64,000 nt of DNA, from NCBI GenBank assembly GCA_009911715.1, contig CP047880.1, forward strand, positions 1,240,001-1,304,000, read 5' to 3'. Below are positions 24,601-32,666 of this stretch, piece after piece. The DNA is from Methanomassiliicoccaceae archaeon DOK (lineage in GTDB: Archaea; Thermoplasmatota; Thermoplasmata; Methanomassiliicoccales; Methanomethylophilaceae). The notes under the pieces were generated by a model that ran no database searches, was not told where the DNA came from, and saw nothing but the letters and a program-made list of their open reading frames with translations. The translations under genes were made by a program, and so were the position numbers. How positions within the stretch are numbered: position 1 is the first letter of the stretch; each line of letters begins with the position of its first letter.

Positions 24601-26058
24601 ATGTCTGAAGAGAGTACGGGACTGGCACGTACAGTCAACTGGAAGCAGGGGATGTTCATCGCCCTCGGCGTTCCGCTTCTGATCGTTCCGTCCCTTTATG
24701 ATGTCGAGCAACTAGTATGGGGTCTCTGTATCGTCGTTTGGACAGTGTCTGTCCTGCAGGGATTCGTCCAGAACCTTGCTTACGGGGAGATGGTCACACT
24801 CTTCCCCAACGCCACAGGCCTACCGGGCTGTGCGCAAGCTGTGTTTACAAAAGACAATAACGAAGGCAAGATCGACAAGGGTAAGCTCATCGGTGCTTTC
24901 AGCGCCTGGTGCTACTGGTTCGCCTGGTGCCCTGTCGTCGCCATCTTCACGATGATGATCGGTGACTACCTGGTCGCGATGTTCTCCATCGACTGGACCG
25001 GCTGGACACTCCTCGGGCTCTACATGCTCGTGGGTATCATCGTCGTCCTGATCATGTACGTCCTCAGTGCGCGTGGACTTGAGGGAGGAGCCACCGTCGG
25101 TACGATCCTCGCACTCATCTCGATGATCCCGATCATCATCATCCTCATCGGAGGACTCGCCGCTGGAATGTTCGACTTCAGCACCATCACGTCCGAGTTC
25201 ACCTCACCCGACTGGTCCTGGAGCGGCAGCGAGATCGTCCTCGTCCTCGGATGCTTCGGACTCGCCCAGTGGAGCGCATGCGCCTGGGAGACCGCGGCCA
25301 TCTACGGACCTGAGTACAAGGAGCCCGGCAAGGATGTCCCCAAGGCCCTGTTCGGCTGCGGAATCATCTGCCTGATCATGTACTTCTTCGTGTCCACTGT
25401 GGTCTTCGGATCCCTCGGTCACGAGGGAATCGCGGACGCCGTATACGCCACGCTCAGGCCTATCGCCGAGACCGCGTTCGGAGAGTACGGATCCTACATC
25501 GCTCTGTTCTTCCTCATCGTCGCCATGCTGCTGGTCATCCAGACCGGATTCCTCGGATCCTCCAGGACCCTCAACTCCATGGCCGGGGAAGGCAACCTCC
25601 CCAAGTGGTTCGGAAAGCTCAACAAGCACGGCATGCCTGCCAATGCGATGCTGTTCGTGGGAATCTTCAACCTGATTCTCGTGTTCATCATCGAGTACAG
25701 CGCGTTCCTGCTCGAGATGACGACCACTTCGATGACCGTCCTCACCGCTTCCGCCCTGGGATACTGTCTCGCCAACGGAATCGCCCTGTCCGCGTTCGTC
25801 ATCACCAGGAGGAACGCCAGGTTCAAAGACCTCGACAGGCCCTTCAAGGCGCCCGGTGGATGGCAGTACGTCATCCTCGTGTTCGTGGTCATCCAGTTCG
25901 TCGTGTTCTTCCCGAGCCTGATGTACTGGAGCTACATCCAGTCCGGTGGATTCATCGCCATCGCGCTGGCCATCGTCATCCTGCTGATCTTCATCCCCGT
26001 CTGGTACTGGGTCCAGAAGAACCAGTCTGCGGGCAAGGAAGCGCAGGCAACCGAGTGA
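24601..26058 (+). CDS. APC-family permease, probable methylamine transporter
   Basis: 485 residues, about twelve transmembrane helices, amino acid-polyamine-organocation superfamily. The N-terminal NWKQGMFIALGVPLLIVPSL replaces the usual glycine-rich helix-1 motif. A WSACAWETAAIYGPEYKEPGKDVPKAL loop is shared with the second APC protein at 57.8-59.2 kb. It lies directly behind mtbCB, as the permease mtbP does in Methanosarcina, so I infer di- or monomethylamine uptake across the cytoplasmic membrane. Confidence 0.85.
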   Translation: MSEESTGLARTVNWKQGMFIALGVPLLIVPSLYDVEQLVWGLCIVVWTVSVLQGFVQNLAYGEMVTLFPNATGLPGCAQAVFTKDNNEGKIDKGKLIGAFSAWCYWFAWCPVVAIFTMMIGDYLVAMFSIDWTGWTLLGLYMLVGIIVVLIMYVLSARGLEGGATVGTILALISMIPIIIILIGGLAAGMFDFSTITSEFTSPDWSWSGSEIVLVLGCFGLAQWSACAWETAAIYGPEYKEPGKDVPKALFGCGIICLIMYFFVSTVVFGSLGHEGIADAVYATLRPIAETAFGEYGSYIALFFLIVAMLLVIQTGFLGSSRTLNSMAGEGNLPKWFGKLNKHGMPANAMLFVGIFNLILVFIIEYSAFLLEMTTTSMTVLTASALGYCLANGIALSAFVITRRNARFKDLDRPFKAPGGWQYVILVFVVIQFVVFFPSLMYWSYIQSGGFIAIALAIVILLIFIPVWYWVQKNQSAGKEAQATE

Positions 26059-26072
26059 CCCTGAAACAAACC

Positions 26073-26107
26073 GGGGGAGCAATCCCCCATTACCTTTCAC
26101 ACAAGGT
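26073..26107 (+). terminator. Twin hairpins after the permease
   Basis: GGGGGA-GCAA-TCCCCC (26073-26088), then ACCTT-TCACAC-AAGGT (26092-26107). The second includes the AAGGTG ribosome-binding site of the next gene. This is the third case of the same two-hairpin layout in the region. Confidence 0.55.
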
Positions 26108-26113
26108 GAACCC

Positions 26114-26608
26114 ATGACAGACACCAAGGTCAAGATCTTCGATTTCATACTGCAGTCGCCGCTGCTCCCGGTCATCGGGATAATCTCATCCCTGATCGGA
26201 ATCGTCGCGTACTTCCTGCCGTGGACATCCAACGGGTACGAGTACACTGCGATGGACTTCCTCACCGGCAACTCCGGCGAACTGACCGGCATCCAGGCAT
26301 ATCTCCCGACCGTCCTCCTGGCCTTCATGGTCATCATCCTGGTCCTCTCGGTACTGGGAGTGACGGACAAGCGCAGAGCGCTCGGATTCTACGGTATGAT
26401 CATCTTCGGATTCGTCGGTCTGGCCCTCGTCGTGCTGTTCGGGAACTGGGTCCCGGTGGACGACTACAAGATCCTCGTCAACGGAGGACTCGGGTTCTAC
26501 CTGGAGATGCTTGCCTGCATCATCTACATCTTCGCCGGAATCGTCGGGTACTCGGTGCGCCCACTTCCACCACCGCCTGCAAAAAAGACCAATCAGGCGC
26601 GTAAGTGA
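26114..26608 (+). CDS. Four-helix membrane protein of unknown function
   Basis: 164 residues with four predicted transmembrane spans: LPVIGIISSLIGIVAYFL, VLLAFMVIILVLSVLGV, LGFYGMIIFGFVGLALVVLF and LEMLACIIYIFAGIVGY. The C-terminus is proline-rich and basic (PLPPPPAKKTNQARK), probably in the cytoplasm. It is the last gene of the mtbCB-permease unit with AAGGTG upstream. It resembles small partner proteins of transporters in position only; I do not recognise the family. Confidence 0.75.
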   Translation: MTDTKVKIFDFILQSPLLPVIGIISSLIGIVAYFLPWTSNGYEYTAMDFLTGNSGELTGIQAYLPTVLLAFMVIILVLSVLGVTDKRRALGFYGMIIFGFVGLALVVLFGNWVPVDDYKILVNGGLGFYLEMLACIIYIFAGIVGYSVRPLPPPPAKKTNQARK

Positions 26609-26760
26609 AGTGTTTCGCATCTTATATTTAAACATTTTTCCCTCTTTTCTCATTCGATTTCGAATTAGAATAAAATTTATATAGTATATCAAAAACAACT
26701 TATTCATTAACAGTAAACTTTAAATATTATGTTTTTTGAAATTGCGCTCAAAAAGATAAC

Positions 26761-26804
26761 ATTATATAGTGTAGAACAGATGTTAACATCACCCCCAAAG
26801 GAGG
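26761..26804 (+). promoter_or_regulatory. mtmC promoter and ribosome-binding site
   Basis: ATTATATAG (26761-26769) matches the TATA element of mttB. About 45 nt later AAAGGAGG (26797-26804) sits 7 nt before the mtmC ATG. The spacer 26609-26760 is very AT-rich and carries an additional TTTAAATATT box at 26719-26728 but no gene. Confidence 0.55.
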
Positions 26805-26811
26805 AACAAGA

Positions 26812-27447
26812 ATGAGCAAAGAACAGATCCTCGCAGACCTCAAGACGTCTGTTGAGACATGGAACATCAAACTCGCCCAGGACGCCACCAACGCCGCCAT
26901 CGCCGAGGGAATCTCCATCGGAGACATCATCGGAGACGGACTCGGAAAGGGAATGGAGGTCGTCGGAGAGAGGTTCGACAAGGCTGAGATCTTCCTACCC
27001 CAGGTCGTCGCCGCTTCCAAGACCATGGAGGCCGCTCTGAAAATCCTCGAGCCCCTGATGAGCAAGGGAGAGGGAGCCCTCAAGGGAACCGTCGTCATGG
27101 CTACCGTCGAGGGAGACATCCACGAGATTGGAAAGAACGTCTGCTGCGCCATGCTCCGCGGAGCCGGATACAACGTCATCGACCTCGGATGCGACGTTAC
27201 CGCTCAGGACTTCATCGACGCCGGAGACGAGAACGAGGCCCAGGTCCTCGGTGGATCCGCACTCATGACCACCACCCTCGAGGCCCAGAGGGAGCTCGTC
27301 GAGGCCGTCAAGGAGGTCGAGGCCCCCTACAAGTGCATCTTCGGAGGCGCCCCCTGCAGCCAGGCCTGGTGCGACGAGATCGGAGCCGACGGATACTCCG
27401 AGACCGCCAACGAGATCATCACCCTGGTCGACAAACTCGTTTCCTGA
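26812..27447 (+). CDS. mtmC: Monomethylamine corrinoid protein
   Basis: 211 residues. Cap helices, then GDIHEIGKNVCCAML (ligand His104), GGSALMTTTL and IFGGAPCSQAW. It receives the methyl group of monomethylamine from MtmB. The mtmC-mtmB order, 29 nt apart, is that of methanogen mtmCB operons. Highly biased codons (ggA, gtC, atC) suggest very strong expression. Confidence 0.94.
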   Translation: MSKEQILADLKTSVETWNIKLAQDATNAAIAEGISIGDIIGDGLGKGMEVVGERFDKAEIFLPQVVAASKTMEAALKILEPLMSKGEGALKGTVVMATVEGDIHEIGKNVCCAMLRGAGYNVIDLGCDVTAQDFIDAGDENEAQVLGGSALMTTTLEAQRELVEAVKEVEAPYKCIFGGAPCSQAWCDEIGADGYSETANEIITLVDKLVS

Positions 27448-27476
27448 AATCGGACAATCAACATAAGGTGAATAAA

Positions 27477-28865
27477 ATGGCAGCAACAAGAGCGCTGACG
27501 ATCCCTGACGTCTACGACAGGTTCGTGAAAGGCAAGAAGGTCAAGGTCGAGGACTGGGACTACAAGGTCATCCCCGAGAACCTGACCGCCCTGAAAGAGA
27601 AGTACAACATCAAGATCGACCCCAACACCATCATCCCCGAGGACAAGGAGCTCATCAACAACCTGTTCCAGGCCGGACTCGAGATGCTGGTCACCACCGG
27701 ATACTACTGCCAGGACCTCGGCCGTGTCATGCACGTCACCGAGGAGGAAGTCTGGGAGGGAATCAAGAAGACCCCCACCAAGCTGATCCTGGGAGAGGGC
27801 AAAGACATCGCCAGGTTCTACCCCAGGCACGGCAACAGCCCCGTCAAGCCCATCATCCAGGGAGGACCCACCGGATCCCCCATCTCCGAGGACGTCTTCG
27901 TGCAGATCATGCAGTCCTACGCCCAGGAGGGAATCGTCGATGACCTCGTCAACGGAGTCATGACCACCATCGAGGGCCACCCCGCCAAATCCAAGACCCC
28001 CTACGAGATCCGCGCCACCATGGCGGAGCTCAGGGCCACCAAAGAGGCCAGGGTCAGAGCCGGCAGGCCCGGACTCGGTGTTTAGGGACCTGAGACGCCC
28101 CTCTCCGAGGCGGCACGTCTCTGCGCAGACCTCCCCAACGCGGGACACAGGATCACCGACGCCCACGAGTGCTCCCAGCTCAACGAGCTGAAGATGGACA
28201 TGACCGGACTGAACATGCTGGCCGGATGGACCACCGTCGGCGACACCATCATGATCGAGCAGATGCCCATCCTCGGTGGATACACCGGAGGAGTCGAGGA
28301 GACCGCCATCTGTGATGTCGCTACCACCCTCGGATCCTTCGCCTGCTTCAGCGGAAACTTCCACCTCGACGGACCTATCCACATCAGGTGGGGAACCACA
28401 ATGGCCCGCGGAACCCTCCAGGTCGCCGCCCACGCCGCAGCAGCCATCGACGCCAACACCGACCTGCTGCTCGCCAACCAGTACTACCCCATCGCCGGAC
28501 CCTGCACCGAGATGTGCCTGCTGGAGACCGCCGCCCAGGCGATCACCGACACCGCGTCCGGAAGGGAGCTCCTGTCTGGATCCGCTGCCGCCAAGGGAGT
28601 CGTCCAGGACAAGACCACCGGAATGGAGGCCAGGATGATGGGTAACGCCGCTCTGGCTACATGCGGAATGAAGATCTCCGACGTCAACGACGTCCTGAAC
28701 AAGCTCATCCCCATGTACGAGGCCCACTACACCGACGCCCCCGCCGGAAAGACCTTCCAGGAGTGCTACGACGTCAGGACCGTGAAGCCCACCCAGGAGT
28801 ACCTCGAGGTCTACGACAAGGCCGTCGCCACCCTGAGGGACATCGGACTCGACATCAAGCACTGA
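27477..28865 (+). CDS. mtmB: Monomethylamine methyltransferase, copy 1 (pyrrolysine protein)
   Basis: 462 residues with TAG at 28083-28085, codon 203 (Pyl202 in the mature Methanosarcina enzyme). The context GRPGLGV-O-GPETPLSEAA is diagnostic. It transfers the methyl group of monomethylamine to MtmC through a pyrrolysine adduct in a TIM barrel. GPCTEMCLLETAAQ is a conserved active-site region. The start ATG 27477 has AAGGTG 9 nt upstream. A double hairpin follows, separating it from the second copy. Confidence 0.96.
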
Positions 28866-28896
28866 TTTCGGGATCGGCTAAACCATAAAGGAACCA

Positions 28897-28962
28897 GCCC
28901 GGGGGTCCGCCCCCGGGCACACACCGCCACAGGTTCCTTTTATTTTCCTCGCCTGTGGCGGT
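28897..28962 (+). terminator. Two successive hairpins after mtmB copy 1
   Basis: GCCCGGGGG-TCCG-CCCCCGGGC (28897-28918) and ACCGCCACAGG / CCTGTGGCGGT (28923-28933 with 28952-28962), with a T-rich loop TTCCTTTTATTTTCC. A further GCCGCGGCC palindrome pair lies at 28988-29010. Strong transcript end before the second mtmB promoter. Confidence 0.75.
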
Positions 28963-29059
28963 TAGCCAGCAACCTATCTCCTCATAAGCCGCGGCCGTCC
29001 CGCCGCGGCCCCTGGGGATGGAAAGTTATATATCTTAAAACTCGAAAAACTTAGACGAA

Positions 29060-29070
29060 TCATTATATAT
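29060..29070 (+). promoter_or_regulatory. TATA box of the second mtmB
   Basis: TCATTATATAT about 30 nt before the ATG at 29096, so the transcript is nearly leaderless. A second GTTATATATC lies at 29024-29033. Confidence 0.5.
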
Positions 29071-29095
29071 CATGCACTGACCAGGGTGTTGCCAG

Positions 29096-30475
29096 ATGAC
29101 AGCGAAGAGGTATGTCGACATCTACGAGGCCTACGACCGCTTCTACGAGGGGAAGAGGGTCAGGGAGGACCAGTGGGACTACTCCATAGTCCCGACGAAC
29201 GCCTCGCTGATGAAGGAGAAGTACGGCATATCCTTCGGACCCGACATAATCCCCACCGACGACGACCTCTGCGAGAGGCTCTTCCTCGCAGGCGTCGACA
29301 TGCTCCTGACCACCGGCTTCTACAACCCAGACCTGGGGCGCGTGATGCACATCACCGAGGAGGAGCTGTTCGAGGGCCTGAAGATGGCCCCCAAGAAGCT
29401 CTCGCTGGGATCCGGGAAGGACAGGGTGAAGTGCAAGGCCCGCCGCGGCAACGCCCGCAGGAAGCCGATCATCCAGGGCGGACCCACCGGGGCCCCCGTG
29501 TCCGAGGACATCTTCGTGTCCATGATCAAGTCCTACGCCCAGGAGCCCGTCGTCGACACCATCGTCAGCGGGGTGCTGAACACCGTCAACAACCACCCGG
29601 CCACCACCAACACGCCCTGGGAGATCCGCGCCACCATGGCGGAGGTCCGCTATGTTCGCGAGGCCTGCCTGATGTCCCAGCGTCCCGGGATGTGCATATA
29701 GGGACCGGAGACCCCGCTGTCCGCCGCCGGACGCATCTCGTCGGACCTCACACCGCACGGGCTGAAGCCCTTCGACGCCCACGAGTGCTCCCAGCTCAAC
29801 GAGATGAAGATGGACATGTCCGGCCTGAACATGCTGGCCGGATGGGGCGCCTCCGGGGACGTCATCATGATGGAGCAGATGCCCATCTACGGCGGTTACA
29901 TAGGCGACATCGAGGAGACCACCATCTGCGACGTCGCCACGATGATCGCGTCGTTCGTCATATTCGACTGCGACATCCACCTGGACGGACCCATCCACAT
30001 CAGATGGGGCACGACCACCACCAGGGAGACCCTCAAGATCGCCGCCCACGCCGCCGCCGCGCTGGACCTCAACACCGACTTCCTGCTGGCCAACCAGTAC
30101 TACACCCTGGCCGGCCCGTGCACCGAGATGTGCCTGCTGGAGACCGCCGCCCAGGCGATCACCGACACCGCATCCGGAAGGGAGCTCCTGTCTGGTGTCG
30201 CGTCGTCTAAGGGCGTGTCCCAGGACAAGACCACCGGGATGGAGGCCAGGATGATGGGCGAGGCCGCGCTTGCCACATGCGGCATGGAGATCCCCGAGGT
30301 CAACCGCGTCCTCGACAGGGTCGTCGGCCTCTACGAGAAGAACTTCGGCAAGGCGCCGCAGGGGAAGAGGTTCCAGGACTGCTACAACGTCAAGGACGTG
30401 GAGCCGTCGGACGAGTACATCGACCTCTACGACGACACCATCAAGACGCTTCTCCGCTGCGGAATCGAGCTCTGA
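29096..30475 (+). CDS. Monomethylamine methyltransferase, copy 2 (pyrrolysine protein)
   Basis: 459 residues with TAG at 29699-29701, codon 202, in the context RPGMCI-O-GPETPLSAAG. It aligns along its whole length with copy 1 but has clearly different codon use (more ggc, ccg, gac) and its own promoter, and it lacks a cognate corrinoid gene. It may use MtmC at 26.8 kb or the orphan corrinoid at 14.2 kb. A 77-nt stretch (30119-30195) is almost identical to copy 1, unlike the flanks. The last gene before pylT. Confidence 0.93.
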
Positions 30476-30654
30476 GGCCGTTTTCAGCATTCGGTATAAA
30501 TAGTTGTATCAAACTTCTTACCAGTAATATTTATAATTTACTGTAATTTCAACCATCCATGAAAACCCTTATTTAAACTTGACTGTTGGACGGGAACACA
30601 CAAGACCCAGATGTCCGAAACCGTGTGCATTCCAATGCTTTAAATCGGAAATCG

Positions 30655-30661
30655 TTATATA
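30655..30661 (+). promoter_or_regulatory. TATA box of the pyl operon
   Basis: TTATATA lies 27-33 nt before the first base of the pyrrolysine tRNA, the right distance for archaeal initiation at the tRNA 5' end. Confidence 0.6.
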
Positions 30662-30687
30662 GGGTCTCAACAGGTTTTTCGTCCGAT

Positions 30688-30755
30688 GGAGGGCGGTCCG
30701 GCGACCAGCGGGTCTCTAAAACCTAGCCAGCGGGGATCGACACCCCGGCCTTTCG
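30688..30755 (+). tRNA. pylT: Pyrrolysine tRNA, anticodon CUA
   Basis: 68 nt. Acceptor arms GGAGGGC / GCCTTTC (30688-30694, 30748-30754, two G-U pairs), discriminator G. The D arm GGTC-CGGC-GACC follows with no linker base and only a 4-nt loop. Anticodon loop CTCTAAA has CTA at 30716-30718; the anticodon stem is interrupted by an unpaired base. T arm CGGGG / CCCCG with ATCGACA loop. CCA is not encoded. The missing linker, tiny D loop and broken anticodon stem are the known marks of Methanomassiliicoccales tRNA-Pyl. It lies 21 nt before pylS in the same transcript. Confidence 0.93.
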
Positions 30756-30776
30756 CTTTCACATCGGTGACACCAC

Positions 30777-31601
30777 ATGAGTGTAAGATTCACAGACCCT
30801 CAGATTCAGCGCCTTATGGAGTACGGAGACGAGGACCGCTCCGACATGGAGTTCCCCGACACCGCGGAACGCGACAAGCAGTTCGCCAAGCTCATGTCGA
30901 AGACCCAGGCAGCGAACGACGCCGGTATCGCGGACCTGATAGCGAACCCTCACAGGCACGACCTCTCGCGCCTTGAGGCCGCCATCGCCGAGAAGCTCAC
31001 GGCAAGAGGGTTCATCGAGGTCAGGACGCCTATCATGATCTCGACAAACGCGCTCTCGAAGATGACCATCACCCCCGAGCACCCCCTCTACAAGCAGGTG
31101 TTCTTCGTGGATGACAAGAGATGCCTCAGGCCCATGCTGGCACCCAACCTCTACGTGGTGATGAGGAAGCTCAGGGACCACACCGACGGTCCGGTGAAGA
31201 TCTTCGAGATGGGCTCCTGCTTCAGGAAGGAGTCGAAGAGCAACGTCCACCTGGAGGAGTTCACGATGATGAACCTGGTGGACATGGGCCCCGACGGGGA
31301 CCCGATGGAGTGCCTCAAGTCCTACATCGCCGACGTCATGGACGCCGCGGGACTGGAGTACACCCTGTCCAGGGAGGAGTCCGACGTGTACGTCGAGACC
31401 CTGGACGTGAACGTTAACGGAGAGGAGGTCGCCTCGGGGGCGATCGGACCCCACATCCTCGACCCCGCCCATGACGTCCACGAGCCGTGGGCCGGCGTGG
31501 GATTCGGGCTGGAGAGGCTGCTGATGCTCAAGAACGGCAAGAGCAACGCCAAGAAGATGGGCAAGAGCAACACCTACCTCGACGGATTCAAGATCGACTG
31601 A
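30777..31601 (+). CDS. pylS: Pyrrolysyl-tRNA synthetase, catalytic domain only
   Basis: 274 residues. Class II synthetase core with motif 2 IFEMGSCFRKESKSNVHLEEF and motif 3 GVGFGLERLLML. LRPMLAPNLYVVMRKL is the pyrrolysine-pocket helix region. The N-terminal tRNA-binding domain of Methanosarcina PylS is absent, and no separate pylSn is in the window, so this is the delta-PylSn class that pairs with the shortened tRNA just upstream. Charges tRNA-Pyl with pyrrolysine using ATP. Confidence 0.97.
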   Translation: MSVRFTDPQIQRLMEYGDEDRSDMEFPDTAERDKQFAKLMSKTQAANDAGIADLIANPHRHDLSRLEAAIAEKLTARGFIEVRTPIMISTNALSKMTITPEHPLYKQVFFVDDKRCLRPMLAPNLYVVMRKLRDHTDGPVKIFEMGSCFRKESKSNVHLEEFTMMNLVDMGPDGDPMECLKSYIADVMDAAGLEYTLSREESDVYVETLDVNVNGEEVASGAIGPHILDPAHDVHEPWAGVGFGLERLLMLKNGKSNAKKMGKSNTYLDGFKID

Positions 31602-31609
31602 GTGAGAAA

Positions 31610-32665
31610 ATGATAGACGAGATCATTGACAGGGCCGTGAAGGGAGGCGAGGTCGGCGTCGACGACGTGTACGAGCTCATGTCCATAAGCGACCCGAAGG
31701 AGCTGGAAACCCTATACGAGGCTGCCAGGAAGGTCAGGGACGCCAGGTTCGGCAGGAAGGTCTTCACCTACGGCTTCGTCTACTTCTCCACCTACTGCAA
31801 GAACAACTGCGCGTTCTGCTACTTCAGGAGGTCCAACGGCGAGATAGAGAGGTACCGCAAGGACAGGGAGGAGATCGTCCAGCTGGCCGGAAGCCTGAAG
31901 GACGCCGGGATCAACCTGGCGGACCTGACAATGGGCGAGGACCCCAGGATGTACGCCGACGACTACAGGCTCCTCCTGGACCTGATCTCCGCGGTTCACG
32001 ACGAGGTCGGCATCAACATCATGGCGTCGCCCGGGGCCCTGCCCAGGGAGATGTTCCCCAGGCTCAGGGAGGCCGGGGCAGACTGGCACGCCTGCTACCA
32101 GGAGACCTACAACAGGGAGCTGTTCTCCAAGCTCAGGCTGGACCAGGACTTCGACGCCAGGAAGAACCAGAAGCTTTGGGCCATGGAGGCCGGGCTTCTC
32201 GCCGAGGACGGCATGATGATCGGACTCGGGGAGACCGTCCGCGACAGGGCGGAGACCATCCTCGAGATGGGCTCCACAGGCTGCCAGCAGATTCGCGCCA
32301 TGACCTTCGTGCCCCAGGAGGGAACCCCGATGCAGATGCTCAGGCCGTTCGACTCCACCGAGGAGCTCAAGGCCATAGCCGTAATGAGGATCCTCTATCC
32401 CGACAGGCTCATCCCCGCCACCCTGGACGTGGAGGGCATCGCCGGGCTCAAGACCAGGATCAGCGCCGGCGCCAACGTGATCACCTCGATCGTCCCGCCG
32501 AACAGGAACCTGGCCGGCGTCGCGCAGCACGAGCTCGACATCGAGAACGGCAACCGCTCCGTCGAGCACGTCTTCTCCATGCTGGACGAGATGGGCTACA
32601 GGCGCGCGACCAGCTCCGAGTACAGGGCGTTCCTCGACGAGCACAGACCCAGAGGGGGCGCGTAG
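31610..32665 (+). CDS. pylB: 3-Methylornithine synthase (radical SAM)
   Basis: 351 residues. Rearranges L-lysine to (3R)-3-methyl-D-ornithine, the first step of pyrrolysine synthesis. The radical-SAM cysteines are in YCKNNCAFCYF (Cys63, Cys67, Cys70). It stops with TAG at 32663-32665, the only gene with a visible end in this window to do so. Since UAG is pyrrolysine here, read-through would add 24 more residues after Pyl, to a TGA at 32738, overlapping the start of pylC. Begins 8 nt after pylS. Confidence 0.94.
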   Translation: MIDEIIDRAVKGGEVGVDDVYELMSISDPKELETLYEAARKVRDARFGRKVFTYGFVYFSTYCKNNCAFCYFRRSNGEIERYRKDREEIVQLAGSLKDAGINLADLTMGEDPRMYADDYRLLLDLISAVHDEVGINIMASPGALPREMFPRLREAGADWHACYQETYNRELFSKLRLDQDFDARKNQKLWAMEAGLLAEDGMMIGLGETVRDRAETILEMGSTGCQQIRAMTFVPQEGTPMQMLRPFDSTEELKAIAVMRILYPDRLIPATLDVEGIAGLKTRISAGANVITSIVPPNRNLAGVAQHELDIENGNRSVEHVFSMLDEMGYRRATSSEYRAFLDEHRPRGGA

Positions 32666-32666
32666 G

